From contig DATJHJ010000059.1 of NCBI GenBank assembly GCA_035494015.1, positions 1 to 64,000 on the forward strand: 64,000 bases of DNA, given 5' to 3'. The DNA is from CADCTB01 sp035494015 (GTDB lineage Bacteria; Actinomycetota; Acidimicrobiia; Acidimicrobiales; AC-14). Position numbers and translations under genes: made by a program. Numbering within the stretch: the first letter of the stretch is position 1; each line of letters opens with the position of its first letter. The notes beneath the pieces were generated by a model. The model was given only the letters and a program-made list of their open reading frames with translations. It made no database searches and was not told the DNA's origin. Positions 23,174 to 33,465 of this stretch are shown here, one piece after another.

Positions 23174-23223
23174 CCGCCCTGTCTATCAACGGTCGCCGCC
23201 GGGTCCGGCGCGCCCCTGTGCGA

Positions 23224-23796
23224 CTAGGCGGGCGGCTGGGTCGTCGTCGTGGCCAGCGTCACCACCGGGCTGGTGGTGGTGGGGCCCAGCGTCGGCGGGA
23301 CGTAGATCGAGCTGGTCGGAGGGCCCTGGGTCGTGGTCGTCTCCGGCGCGGCCGTCGTCGTGGTCGTCGCCTCGGTCGTGTTCGTGGGGACCGTGGTGTC
23401 CGTCGCCCGGGTCGTGGCGGTGCTCACGACCGGGGCGCGGGTGGTGGCCGTGGTACCCGACGTGCCCGACGTGACCGGCGCGAGGGTGGCCGGCGTCGTG
23501 GTGACCTCGCCGCTGGTGGTCGACGGGGCGGGCTGGCTGGAACTCGTCTGCGGGATGGTGACCCGGATCGAGGTGGTGGTGGGGCGGATCGTGGTGGTCG
23601 GCGACTGGGTGGCGACCTGCTGCTTTGGTGAGCTGTCGGTCCCGGTCGTCACCTCGAAGAGCAGGGCCACGAGGGCGATCGAGGCCAGGACGTAGAGACC
23701 CACGTTGAAGCGGTACGGGCGTTCCAGCCCTGACCACCAGCTAGCCAGGCGTTGCAAAAGGGGAGACCTCCCGGGGAAGCTCGGGTTTTGGCGCAA
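23224..23796 (-). CDS. Thr-rich single-pass membrane protein
   Basis: 190 residues from TTG 23796. A short cytoplasmic N-terminus with Trp and Arg is followed by one TM segment (LYVLASIALVALLFEV, about 35-50). The rest is an extracellular tail made almost wholly of Thr, Ser, Pro, Ala and Val (TTTTTAAPETTTTQG and similar), which is probably a disordered, possibly glycosylated stalk. No domain follows the tail. It diverges from glgX, and the two 5' ends overlap slightly depending on the start chosen. Function unknown. Confidence 0.65.
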   Translation of the reverse strand: MRQNPSFPGRSPLLQRLASWWSGLERPYRFNVGLYVLASIALVALLFEVTTGTDSSPKQQVATQSPTTTIRPTTTSIRVTIPQTSSSQPAPSTTSGEVTTTPATLAPVTSGTSGTTATTRAPVVSTATTRATDTTVPTNTTEATTTTTAAPETTTTQGPPTSSIYVPPTLGPTTTSPVVTLATTTTQPPA

Positions 23797-23811
23797 GCGT
23801 CCCGGTGGGAG

Positions 23812-25935
<2,124 letters not shown>

Positions 25936-25960
25936 CCATGCCCACCCGCATCGGCGTCCG

Positions 25961-26659
25961 GTGACGGACGTCCTCCAGGGGTCGCCCGCCCCGACCCCGG
26001 CCGACCCCGGCGCCCGAGTCGACCCACTCCCCCCGGTGCTGCGCGGCTGGCTCCACCTGGTGTGCTTCATCGCCTCCGTGCCCGCCGGCGCCCTGGTCAT
26101 CGCCAGCGCCGGGTCGGCCCGGGCCCGGTTGGCCTCCACGGTGTACGCCATCGGCATGACCGCCATGTTCGGGGTCAGCGCCGCCTACCACCGCCGGAAG
26201 TGGTCGGCTGACGGCCGCCGGCGGATGCGCCGGGTCGACCACGGGACGATCTTCATCATGATCGCCGGCTCCTACACCCCGCTGTGCCTCCTGGCCCTGC
26301 GGGGCACGACGGCGACGGCCATCCTCACGGGGGTATGGGTGGGCGCCGGGTTGGGGTTCGCCCTCGCCCTCACCGGGTTCGCCGAGAAGGCCGTGCTCGG
26401 GCTGGCCTGCTACATCGTCCTCGGATGGGCGATGGTCCTGGCCCTCCCCCAGCTGAGCCGGATCCTGAGCGGCGGGCAGATGGGCCTCCTCTTCGCCGGC
26501 GGCGTCACCTACACGGTCGGCGGGGTCGTGCTGGGGACGAAGTGGCCGAACCCGTCACCCCGCTGGTTCGGCTACCACGAGGTCTGGCACGGGATGGTCG
26601 CCGCCGCCTGCGTCTGCCACTACCTCACGATCCTGTCGGTCGTGCGCGCCGCTTCCTGA
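25961..26659 (+). CDS. Hemolysin III / PAQR-family membrane protein
   Basis: 232 residues with seven hydrophobic segments. Family signatures: LRGWLHLVCFIASVPAGA, SAAYHRRKWS, RVDHGTIFIMIAGSYTPLCL, and the C-terminal GYHEVWHGMVAAACVCHY. The conserved His/Ser/Asp residues (AAYHR, DHGTIF, HEVWH) form the metal site in the PAQR superfamily. The family name comes from a Bacillus hemolysin, but bacterial members more likely act in membrane lipid homeostasis. GTG 25961 follows glgX by 25 nt. The 3' end overlaps the convergent TIGR00725-type gene by 35 nt. Confidence 0.88.
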   Translation: MTDVLQGSPAPTPADPGARVDPLPPVLRGWLHLVCFIASVPAGALVIASAGSARARLASTVYAIGMTAMFGVSAAYHRRKWSADGRRRMRRVDHGTIFIMIAGSYTPLCLLALRGTTATAILTGVWVGAGLGFALALTGFAEKAVLGLACYIVLGWAMVLALPQLSRILSGGQMGLLFAGGVTYTVGGVVLGTKWPNPSPRWFGYHEVWHGMVAAACVCHYLTILSVVRAAS

Positions 26660-27131
26660 CCTCGGCGACGGCGAGCTCCGCCGCCTCGGCCGGGGTGGCC
26701 GCCCGGACGATGGCCGGCACGGGCGCCCCGGCCCGGCCCAGCTCCCAGGTGTCGAGGCCGACCACCGGCTTGCCCAGCCGGAGGGCGAGGGCGATCTCCG
26801 ACAGCGTGCCGAACTCGCCGGCCACGGCGACCACGGCGTCGGCGGCCCGGACCACCAGGGCGTTGCGGCCCTCGCCGAGCCCGGTGGGCACGGCCACGTC
26901 GACCCAGGGGTTGGCCTCGGCCCGGTCGTCGCCGGGCAGGATGCCGATGGTCGCGCCCCCGGCCTCCTTGGCACCCCGGCAGGCCGCTTCCATGGCCCCG
27001 CCCAGGCCCCCGGTGACGACGACCGCGCCCCGCCGGGCCAGTTCCCGGCCGACCTCCTCGGCGGCCCCGCAGGCCGCCCGATCCGCCTGCCCGCCCCCCG
27101 AGACGGCGACGTACACCTGGTCGGCCGGCAT
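26625..27131 (-). CDS. TIGR00725/LOG-like Rossmann protein
   Basis: 168 residues with a nucleotide-binding fold related to LOG and DprA proteins: VYVAVSGGGQAD, AVVVTGGLGGAMEAACRGAKEAGG, IGILPGDD, and VAVAGEFGTLSEIALAL in place of the PGGxGTxxE motif of LOG phosphoribohydrolases. Glu of the motif (SEIA) is retained. Members are often annotated as TIGR00725 or SLOG-type proteins with unknown ligand. Divergent from the YVTN gene. Confidence 0.85.
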   Translation of the reverse strand: MPADQVYVAVSGGGQADRAACGAAEEVGRELARRGAVVVTGGLGGAMEAACRGAKEAGGATIGILPGDDRAEANPWVDVAVPTGLGEGRNALVVRAADAVVAVAGEFGTLSEIALALRLGKPVVGLDTWELGRAGAPVPAIVRAATPAEAAELAVAEVRKRRARPTGS

Positions 27132-27140
27132 CGTCCGGGA

Positions 27141-27195
27141 ACGGTACCGGCGGCTATGGTCGCCGCGCTGCTACCGCCGTCCGACCCGCTAGGGT
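27141..27195. promoter_or_regulatory. Divergent leaderless promoters (LOG-like gene and YVTN gene)
   Basis: TACCGT on the minus strand (27141-27146) lies 9 nt before ATG 27131. TAGGGT on the plus strand (27190-27195) lies 9 nt before ATG 27205. The two boxes are about 45 nt apart. Confidence 0.45.
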
Positions 27196-27204
27196 TACCG
27201 GTCG

Positions 27205-28563
27205 ATGAGGCGGGGGCCGATCGCAGCATTCGTCGTGATGGGTCTCGCCCTGGTGGGGTGCGGCGCGGCGACGATCACCGAATCCGGCACCCTTTCGTAC
27301 CGGTCGGCCCCGGCACCCGTCGTCGAGGACGGCGTCACCCCGCCCCGGCCGTTGGTCCGCAACCTGCGCTCCGCCGGAGGGCTGGACACCGGCGGCGCCG
27401 TGGCCGTTCCTGACGGCGAAGTAGCACGGGTTTTCCCCGCCCGGTCCGGGCCGCCGCCGGCCATGTCGCCGGCCCCGGACCTGAGCGCGCCCCGCCTGGG
27501 CCCGGCGCTGCCCCAGCCGGCCGGGCCCGCCTTCCCACCCGCCACCACCGGTCAAGTGGCGGCCGCGCCGGCTCCCGGTCGGGTCAACGTCTACTCCTAC
27601 ATCACCTCGCCGCAACTGAGCCCGGCGGTCGCCGATGTGCCCCTGCGGGCCTACGTCCCCAACAGCGACGCCGGCACGGTCAGCGTGATCGACCCGTCGA
27701 CCATGAAGGTCATCGACCGGTTCAACGTCGGCATCCGCCCGCACCACGTCACCCCGTCCTGGGACCTGACCAAGCTCTACGTCAACAACACGGAGAGCAA
27801 CAGCCTCACGGTGATCGACCCCCGAACCGGCAAGCCCACCGGCACCATCCCGATCACCGACCCGTACAACCTGTACTTCACGCCTGACGGCACCAAGGCC
27901 ATCGTGGTGGCCGAGCGGTTCCAGCGCCTCGACTTCTACGACGCCAACTCATGGACCTTCATCAAGAGCGTGGGGATCCCCTGGCCCGGCGTCGACCACG
28001 CCGACTTCAGCGCCGACGGCCGGTACTTCCTGGCCAGCACCGAGTTCAGCGGGGAGGTCGTCAAGGTCGATACCCAGGCGATGACCCTCGTGGGCAAGGC
28101 CGACGTGGGCGGGCTGCCCATCGACGTCAAGCTGAGCCCCGACGGCACCGTCCTGTACGTGGCCAACCAGGGCCGCAACGGGGTCTCGATCGTCGACGTC
28201 GAGTCCATGGCCGAGATCGGCTTCCTGAAGACCGGTGTGGGCGCCCACGGCCTCAACGTCAGCCGGGACGCCGCCACCCTCTTCGTCAGCAACCGGATGG
28301 AGGGCAGCATCTCCATCATCGACTTCGCCACCCGGACGGTCCGCGACACCTGGCGGGTCGGCGGCAGCCCGGACATGATCCAGACCTCCGCTGACGGCAG
28401 CCAGCTGTGGGTCTCCAACCGCTTCCAGGGCTCGGTCTCGGTGATCGACACCGGCACCGGCAAGGTCACCAACACCATCGCCACCGGCGCCGGTGCCCAC
28501 GGGGTGAGCCTGTTCCCCCAACCCGGCCGCTACAACGTCGGCCACAATGGCGTCTACCGCTGA
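27205..28563 (+). CDS. YVTN beta-propeller repeat lipoprotein
   Basis: 452 residues. Lipoprotein signal (AAFVVMGLALVGCG, Cys about 19) and a Pro/Ala-rich linker to about 130, then a seven-bladed beta-propeller. Each blade carries a YVxN-type motif: AYVPNSDAGTVSVID, LYVNNTESNSLTVID, LYVANQGRNGVSIVD, LFVSNRMEGSISIID, LWVSNRFQGSVSVID. Such proteins bind ligands or partner proteins on the cell surface, or act as cytochrome-like secreted sensors. The function here is unknown. It is followed by a strong hairpin that includes its stop codon. Confidence 0.9.
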   Translation: MRRGPIAAFVVMGLALVGCGAATITESGTLSYRSAPAPVVEDGVTPPRPLVRNLRSAGGLDTGGAVAVPDGEVARVFPARSGPPPAMSPAPDLSAPRLGPALPQPAGPAFPPATTGQVAAAPAPGRVNVYSYITSPQLSPAVADVPLRAYVPNSDAGTVSVIDPSTMKVIDRFNVGIRPHHVTPSWDLTKLYVNNTESNSLTVIDPRTGKPTGTIPITDPYNLYFTPDGTKAIVVAERFQRLDFYDANSWTFIKSVGIPWPGVDHADFSADGRYFLASTEFSGEVVKVDTQAMTLVGKADVGGLPIDVKLSPDGTVLYVANQGRNGVSIVDVESMAEIGFLKTGVGAHGLNVSRDAATLFVSNRMEGSISIIDFATRTVRDTWRVGGSPDMIQTSADGSQLWVSNRFQGSVSVIDTGTGKVTNTIATGAGAHGVSLFPQPGRYNVGHNGVYR

Positions 28564-28582
28564 GGCCTCCGGCCTCAGCGGT
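28556..28582 (+). terminator. 12-bp hairpin overlapping the YVTN stop codon
   Basis: ACCGCTGAGGCC (28556-28567), loop TCC, GGCCTCAGCGGT (28571-28582): perfect stem. The TGA stop is 28561-28563. No T-tract follows, but stem stability makes a terminator or mRNA end-protection likely. Confidence 0.6.
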
Positions 28583-28668
28583 TCCGGTCTGGCCACGGTT
28601 CAACCTCACTCTCCGGCTCGCCCTCGGGTGAGTGGTGCCGCCTCCGGCGGCGCTCAGCCTGTTCCGAG

Positions 28669-29838
28669 CTAGCCGGGGCGGCCGGCGCCGACGAGGTCGG
28701 CGGAGCGCCAGCCGCGGATGCGGATGGGGGTGCCCGTGGTGGAGGCTTCGATGAGGTTGCCGTCGCCGGCGTACATGGCGACGTGGTAGATGCTCTCCAC
28801 CCCGTCGTCGCCGAAGAAGAGCAGGTCACCGGGCTGGACGGCGTTGACCGAGACCCGGGTCGTCTCGAACCACTGGTCGTAGGCCGAGTGCGACAGGTTC
28901 ACGCCGGCCGCCCGCCAGGCCCAGGCGGTGAGGCCCGAGCAGTCGAAGCGGTCGGGCCCCGCCCCGCCGTAGAGGTACATCTTGCCGAGTTGCTTCTTGG
29001 CCTCGGCCAGCGCCACCGCCCCCTTTCCGGACCCCGCCGGTGCCGCCGACGACTCCGAGGGCGTGGCCGCCTTTGCCGCCGCCGTGGTGGGGGTGGTCGT
29101 GGCCTGGGCGGCGACCTTCGGCGCCTCGGTGACGACCGGCCCGGGTGACAGGATGGGCACCGGGACGGGGGTCGGCCCGGCCAGGATCACGGGGGCGCTC
29201 TTGGCCGCCTCCGCCTCCTTCTGGGCCTGGGCGGCGGCCACCAGGTCGCCGATCTCGCCGGTGACCTTGCTCAGGGCGACCCGCTGGACGTCCTCGGCGG
29301 CCGCCGCCGCCTTGCTGGCCGCCTCCGCGCTGCTCGCCGCCTGCGCCGCCGCCTTCCGGTCGGCCTGCAGCTGGGCCTGGTTCGACTGAAAGTCCTCCCT
29401 GGCCGAGCGGACCTGGCCGATGATCTGGCGCTGGTCGGCGGCCGTCACCCGCAGGTACTGAGTGCGCACGATCATGTCGTCCTTGCCGCCCCGGGCCAGG
29501 GTGGAGAGCATCGAGTTGCTGCCGCCGTGCACGTAGGCCAGGACCGCGGCCTGGGCCAGCAGGCCCTTGACCTGCTGCAGCTTCTCGTCGGAGCGGGCCA
29601 CGTCGGCCTGGGTCTTGGCCAGCGACTCGTCGACCTGGGCCACCTTGAGCTGGGCCCGGTTGGACTGCTCGGCCAGCACGCTGACCCTGTCGCCCTGCTT
29701 CTCGAGCTGGGCCTGGATCTGCGCCGCCTCGGCCTTCTTTTCGGCCAGGGGGTCTCCCCAGGAAGCCGTCGCCGTCAACATGGGCATGAGCAGCGCGATC
29801 CCGACGATGACGCCGAGCCGCCGGTGCCGTGGGGTCAA
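28669..29838 (-). CDS. NlpC/P60 peptidoglycan hydrolase with coiled coil
   Basis: 389 residues, RipA-like. Signal peptide (GVIVGIALLMPMLTATASWG), a long coiled coil of about 190 residues (AEKKAEAAQIQAQLEKQG...), a Pro/Thr linker (about 215-270) and a C-terminal NlpC/P60 domain. The catalytic Cys lies in FDCSGLTAWAW, the His in SIYHVAMYAGDG, with LLFFGDDGV between. It probably cuts the D-Glu-mDAP bond during cell division or separation; the coiled coil normally recruits or inhibits it. Its last 4 nt before the stop are close to the YVTN terminator but on the other strand. Confidence 0.93.
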   Translation of the reverse strand: MTPRHRRLGVIVGIALLMPMLTATASWGDPLAEKKAEAAQIQAQLEKQGDRVSVLAEQSNRAQLKVAQVDESLAKTQADVARSDEKLQQVKGLLAQAAVLAYVHGGSNSMLSTLARGGKDDMIVRTQYLRVTAADQRQIIGQVRSAREDFQSNQAQLQADRKAAAQAASSAEAASKAAAAAEDVQRVALSKVTGEIGDLVAAAQAQKEAEAAKSAPVILAGPTPVPVPILSPGPVVTEAPKVAAQATTTPTTAAAKAATPSESSAAPAGSGKGAVALAEAKKQLGKMYLYGGAGPDRFDCSGLTAWAWRAAGVNLSHSAYDQWFETTRVSVNAVQPGDLLFFGDDGVESIYHVAMYAGDGNLIEASTTGTPIRIRGWRSADLVGAGRPG

Positions 29839-29921
29839 TGGGCCTCACTTGTCGCCGGGGGTCTTCTCGGTTCGCCGGAACCCTAGACGCCGGCCGTCCA
29901 CGGTTGCAAGGCTTCCCGGGG

Positions 29922-29927
29922 TACGGT
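29922..29927 (+). promoter_or_regulatory. -10 box (TACGGT) of fumC
   Basis: TACGGT is 8 nt before ATG 29936, with no Shine-Dalgarno, so a leaderless transcript is expected. Confidence 0.45.
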
Positions 29928-29935
29928 CCGCGGCG

Positions 29936-31330
29936 ATGGCAGACGCAGAAGGCCCCGACGTCCGGATCGAGCACGACTCCATGGGCGAGGTGGCGGTCCC
30001 CGCGTGGGCCCGGTGGGCGGCCCAGACGCAGCGGGCCACCGAGAACTTTCCCATCTCGGGGATTCGGATCGACCCCCGCCTGATCGCCGCCCTGGCCGCC
30101 GTCAAGGGCGCCGCCGCGGTGATCAACGCCCGGATGGGGGTGGTGGACGGCGAGATCGCCGATGCCGTGGTCATGGCCGCCAACGAGGTGACCACAGGGG
30201 CCTGGGACGACCACTTCCCCATCGACGTGTTCCAGACGGGCTCGGGCACGTCGTCGAACATGAACGCCAACGAGGTGATCGCCAACCTGGCCGCCGAGCG
30301 CCTGGGGCGGCCCGTCCACCCGAACGACCACGTCAACGCCTCCCAGTCGTCGAACGACGTGTTCCCCTCTGCGCTGCACCTGGCTGCGGCGACGGGGATC
30401 GTCGAGGAGCTGGTCCCCGCCCTCCAGCACCTGGCCAGCGCCCTGCGCCACAAGGCGGCCGAGACGGCGGGGGTGGTCAAGGCCGGGCGCACCCACCTCA
30501 TGGACGCCACCCCGGTGACCCTCGGCCAGGAGCTGTCGGGCTACGCCACCGCCGTCGAGCACGGGGTGGACCGGGCCCGGGCCACCCTCCCCCGCCTGTG
30601 CGAGCTGGCCCTGGGCGGCACCGCGGTGGGGACGGGGATCAACGTGCCACCCGGCTTCGCCACCGCGGTGATCGAGCGGCTGGCGGCGGCCAGCCGGCTG
30701 CCCCTGCGGGAGGCGTCCGACCACTTCGAAGCCCAGGGCGGGCGGGACGCGGTGGTCGAGGCGTCGGGGGCGCTGCGCACCGTCGCCCTGTCCCTGGCCC
30801 GCATGGCCAACGACCTGCGGCTCATGGCCAGCGGCCCCCGGGCCGGCATCGCCGAGATCCGCCTGCCCGACCTGCAGCCGGGAAGCTCGATCATGCCCGG
30901 CAAGGTCAACCCGGTCATCCCCGAGGCCGTCGTCCAGGTGGCGGCCCAGGTGGTGGGCAACGACGCCGCCATCGCCTTCGGGGCCACCGCCGGGGCCTTC
31001 GAGCTGAACACGGCGATGCCGATGATGGCCCGGAACCTGCTGGAGTCCATCCACCTGCTGGCCGCGGTGTCCCGCCTCCTGGCCGACCGGTGCGTGGCCG
31101 GCATCGAGGCCGACGTGGCCCGCTGCCGGGCCAACGCCGAGTCCTCATCGGCCCTGGCCACCGCCCTCAGCCCCCACATCGGCTACGAGGAGGCCGCCGC
31201 CGTCGTGCGGCAGTCGGCCGCCGAGGGCAAGACGCTGCGCGAGGTGGTCCTGGAGCGGGGGCTGCTGCGCCCGGGCGAGGTCGACCGCATCCTCGACGTC
31301 GAAGCCATGACCCGCGGCGGGGTGCTGTAA
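29936..31330 (+). CDS. fumC: Class II fumarate hydratase FumC
   Basis: TCA-cycle enzyme interconverting fumarate and malate, cytosolic homotetramer. Motifs: FQTGSGTSSNMNANEV, NASQSSNDVFPSALHLAA, AGRTHLMDATPVTLGQE (catalytic base region), and the SS-loop signature GSSIMPGKVNPVIPE with the catalytic Ser. 464 residues, standard length. ATG 29936 is directly before the family N-terminus VRIEHDSMGEVAVPAWARW. Complete and typical. Confidence 0.97.
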   Translation: MADAEGPDVRIEHDSMGEVAVPAWARWAAQTQRATENFPISGIRIDPRLIAALAAVKGAAAVINARMGVVDGEIADAVVMAANEVTTGAWDDHFPIDVFQTGSGTSSNMNANEVIANLAAERLGRPVHPNDHVNASQSSNDVFPSALHLAAATGIVEELVPALQHLASALRHKAAETAGVVKAGRTHLMDATPVTLGQELSGYATAVEHGVDRARATLPRLCELALGGTAVGTGINVPPGFATAVIERLAAASRLPLREASDHFEAQGGRDAVVEASGALRTVALSLARMANDLRLMASGPRAGIAEIRLPDLQPGSSIMPGKVNPVIPEAVVQVAAQVVGNDAAIAFGATAGAFELNTAMPMMARNLLESIHLLAAVSRLLADRCVAGIEADVARCRANAESSSALATALSPHIGYEEAAAVVRQSAAEGKTLREVVLERGLLRPGEVDRILDVEAMTRGGVL

Positions 31331-31333
31331 CCC

Positions 31334-31342
31334 TTATCCACA
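31334..31342 (+). promoter_or_regulatory. Isolated perfect DnaA box
   Basis: TTATCCACA matches the consensus DnaA box exactly, in the gap between fumC and the next small gene. No cluster of boxes, AT-rich region or replication gene is nearby, so this is not an origin. Confidence 0.4.
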
Positions 31343-31419
31343 GTTAATGGCCCCTTGTGCTCCACAGGCTCGGGGGCAGAGGGTGGACCAGACGACTGCG
31401 GGCGAGGAGGTCCCCCTTC

Positions 31420-31614
31420 GTGCAGGTCCATGCGACAGTCCTGGCATCGGAGCTGAGGCGACGGCGGGTGGGCGCGGGATCGATCGTCTCCGCCCTCGAT
31501 TCGGTCAACGAGTCGACCTACGTCCTGGGCGACCTGCGCGACGCCCCCACGTCGCTGCTCGTCCTGGCGGCCATGTCGCTCACCAGCGGGCAGCGCCGCC
31601 GGACCGGGACCTAG
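31420..31614 (+). CDS. Small conserved hypothetical protein
   Basis: 64 residues from GTG 31420, preceded by GAGGAGG at about 9 nt. The sequence (VHATVLASELRRRRVGAGSIVSALDSVNESTYVLGDLRDAPTSLLVLAAMSLTSG) looks like a real folded domain with helix, helix and a hydrophobic C-terminus. No family recognised. Its stop overlaps the opposite-strand thioredoxin-like gene by 4 nt. Confidence 0.5.
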   Translation: MQVHATVLASELRRRRVGAGSIVSALDSVNESTYVLGDLRDAPTSLLVLAAMSLTSGQRRRTGT

Positions 31615-32102
31615 ACGCGAGGGAGGGGCGCGCCGTCGAACGGGCCGGGATCGCCCGGCGCCGGCAGCAGGGGCTTGCTCCAGCTCATCACGTGGGAGAG
31701 CTCGGTGGCCAGGGCGCGCCACGCGAAGGGCTCCCAGCCCTCCACGGCGTTGATGACCTGCAGCTCCTGGTTCAGGTGGAGGATGGCCGGCAGCCGCTCC
31801 AGTCCGAAGGCCTTGATGGCGGTGAGGTCCGGGTCCACGAAGGTCAAGATGTCCGTGGCCCAGCGGCCCAGGAAGCGGCGGGCGTCCTTGGCGTCCCCGG
31901 CCACCAGCCAGCCCACCCGGCAGTCGGCCTGCTCGTAGACGGTGAGGACCCGGGCCGCAGTAGGCACGATCCACCGGCTCTGCACGCTGTTGGGGTCGAC
32001 GGCGACGACGAGGAGGTGGAACGTCGTGACCCACTCCCGGACGCTGCGGGAGCGCCCGGTGAGCGACGACAGGACGAGGTCGGGGGGAGGGTTGGCTGCC
32101 AC
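31611..32102 (-). CDS. Thioredoxin-fold protein lacking CxxC
   Basis: 163 residues with a peroxiredoxin/thioredoxin-like order: LVLSSLTGRSRSVREW, HLLVVAVDPNS, VYEQADCRVGWLVAGDAKDARRFLG, TFVDPDLTAIKAFGLERLPAILHLNQ (cis-Pro motif RLPA). There is no CxxC or peroxidatic Cys at the usual place; a single Cys (ADCR) is present. It is probably not a disulphide enzyme in the classical sense. GTG 32102 has TACCTT 9 nt upstream on the minus strand. Confidence 0.7.
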   Translation of the reverse strand: MAANPPPDLVLSSLTGRSRSVREWVTTFHLLVVAVDPNSVQSRWIVPTAARVLTVYEQADCRVGWLVAGDAKDARRFLGRWATDILTFVDPDLTAIKAFGLERLPAILHLNQELQVINAVEGWEPFAWRALATELSHVMSWSKPLLPAPGDPGPFDGAPLPRV

Positions 32103-32155
32103 GGCGGGGTGAAGGTATCCCAGCTAGGTTCAGATGAGCGAAGCCGGGAGGGCGC

Positions 32156-32635
32156 ATGGGAGTCGACACCAACCTCTACCAACTGGTCCTGGTCCTGCAC
32201 ATCCTGGCGGTGATCATCGGTTTCGGCGGCATGTTCATCGCCGGGTTCTACGGGAACGAGGCCCGGAACCGCCCGGGGCGTGAGGGACTGGCGGTGGCCG
32301 AGACCACGCTCAAGGTGACGAGCCTGGCCCCCACCATGGCCGTCTACAGCGTGCCGATCCTCGGCATCCTGCTGATCCTGCTCAGCGACGACACGTGGAA
32401 GTTCAGCCAGCCGTGGGTCGGGATCTCGATGCTCCTCTACATCGTCCTGCTGGTGGTGGCCATCACCCAGCAGGTCCCGGCCATCCGCAAGATGCTGGCC
32501 CTGCGCAGCGGGGCCGACGGCGCCCAGTCCCTGCAGATGCAGGCGCTGGGGCGCAAGGCGGCCATCTCGGGGGCCATCGTCAACCTGTGCTGGGTCATCG
32601 TGCTGTTCCTCATGGTCTTCAAGCCCGGAAAGTAG
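32156..32635 (+). CDS. DUF2269-like integral membrane protein
   Basis: 159 residues with four hydrophobic segments: LVLVLHILAVIIGFGGMFIAG, MAVYSVPILGILLILL, WVGISMLLYIVLLVVAI and IVNLCWVIVLFLMVF. The short loops (HILAVIIGFG, and an R/K-rich cytoplasmic loop) fit the DUF2269 predicted membrane protein family. ATG 32156 follows GGGAGG. Function unknown. Same strand as the next three genes, possibly one transcript. Confidence 0.75.
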   Translation: MGVDTNLYQLVLVLHILAVIIGFGGMFIAGFYGNEARNRPGREGLAVAETTLKVTSLAPTMAVYSVPILGILLILLSDDTWKFSQPWVGISMLLYIVLLVVAITQQVPAIRKMLALRSGADGAQSLQMQALGRKAAISGAIVNLCWVIVLFLMVFKPGK

Positions 32636-32651
32636 GTCCGGCGGCGGTCCG

Positions 32652-33455
32652 ATGCACCCCATGGAGCGACTCCGCATGGTGGCCCGGGCCTCCGCCGAGG
32701 ACCCCGGCTTGCTGGCGCAAGAGGCCGCCGCCGCCCTCGCCGGCTGCGCCGAGGATCCCCGGGCCCTGGTCATGGCCTGCCGGCGCCTGCTCGAGCGCCA
32801 GGCGACGGCCGGGCCGGTCTGGTGGCTGGCCGCACGGGTCGTCGCCGCCGCCGATCCCGAGCGGGAGGCGTGGCGGGCGGCCGCCGCCCTGCGCGACGAC
32901 CCGACCCCCGGGGTCGTCGCCGCCCACCTTCCCGACGACGCCACCGTGCTCGTCCTCGGCTGGCCGGAACAGGTGACGGACACGCTCCGCATCCGGGGCG
33001 ACGCCCGGGTCCTGGTCGTCGACGCCCTGGGCGACGGGTCCCCGCTGGTCACCGGGCTCCACCGAACGGGGACGGACGCCACCCTGGTCCCCGAGTCGGG
33101 GGTCGCCGCCGCCGTGGGCGCGTCCGACCTGGTCCTCCTCGACGCCTCGGCGCTGGGCCCCGGCGGGTTCATGGCCGTGGCTGGGTCCCGGGCCGCGGCC
33201 GCCGTGGCCTACACCGAGGAGATCCCGGTGTGGGTGGTGGCCGGTGTGGGACGGGTCCTCCCCGAGCGGCTGTGGGAGACGATGGCGCGAGGCGTGGCCT
33301 CGGCCCTCGACCCCTGGGACGCCGACTGGGAGCTCGTGCCCCTCGAGCTGGTCACGGCCGTCCTCGGCCCCGAGGGGCCGATGGCCCCCGCCGACGCCCT
33401 GGCTCGGGCCGACTGCCCCGATGCTCCGGAGCTGACGGGGCCGCCGCTTGGGTAA
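32652..33455 (+). CDS. eIF2B/MtnA-like Rossmann-fold protein
   Basis: 267 residues. Helical N-terminal half (MERLRMVARASAEDPGLLAQEAAAAL), then alternating strands with VLVLGWPEQVTD, ARVLVVDALGDG, DLVLLDASALGPGGFMAVAGSRAAAAVAYTEEIPVWVVAGVGRVLP. The pattern matches the C-terminal half of initiation-factor 2B-like / methylthioribose-phosphate isomerase folds (S...N.vL-type loop here as GVAAAVGASDLVLLDA). The bacterial members have no known translational role. Possibly a sugar-phosphate isomerase-like protein. No catalytic Cys/Asp pair identified. Confidence 0.55.
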   Translation: MHPMERLRMVARASAEDPGLLAQEAAAALAGCAEDPRALVMACRRLLERQATAGPVWWLAARVVAAADPEREAWRAAAALRDDPTPGVVAAHLPDDATVLVLGWPEQVTDTLRIRGDARVLVVDALGDGSPLVTGLHRTGTDATLVPESGVAAAVGASDLVLLDASALGPGGFMAVAGSRAAAAVAYTEEIPVWVVAGVGRVLPERLWETMARGVASALDPWDADWELVPLELVTAVLGPEGPMAPADALARADCPDAPELTGPPLG

Positions 33456-33465
33456 GAAGGCGGCC

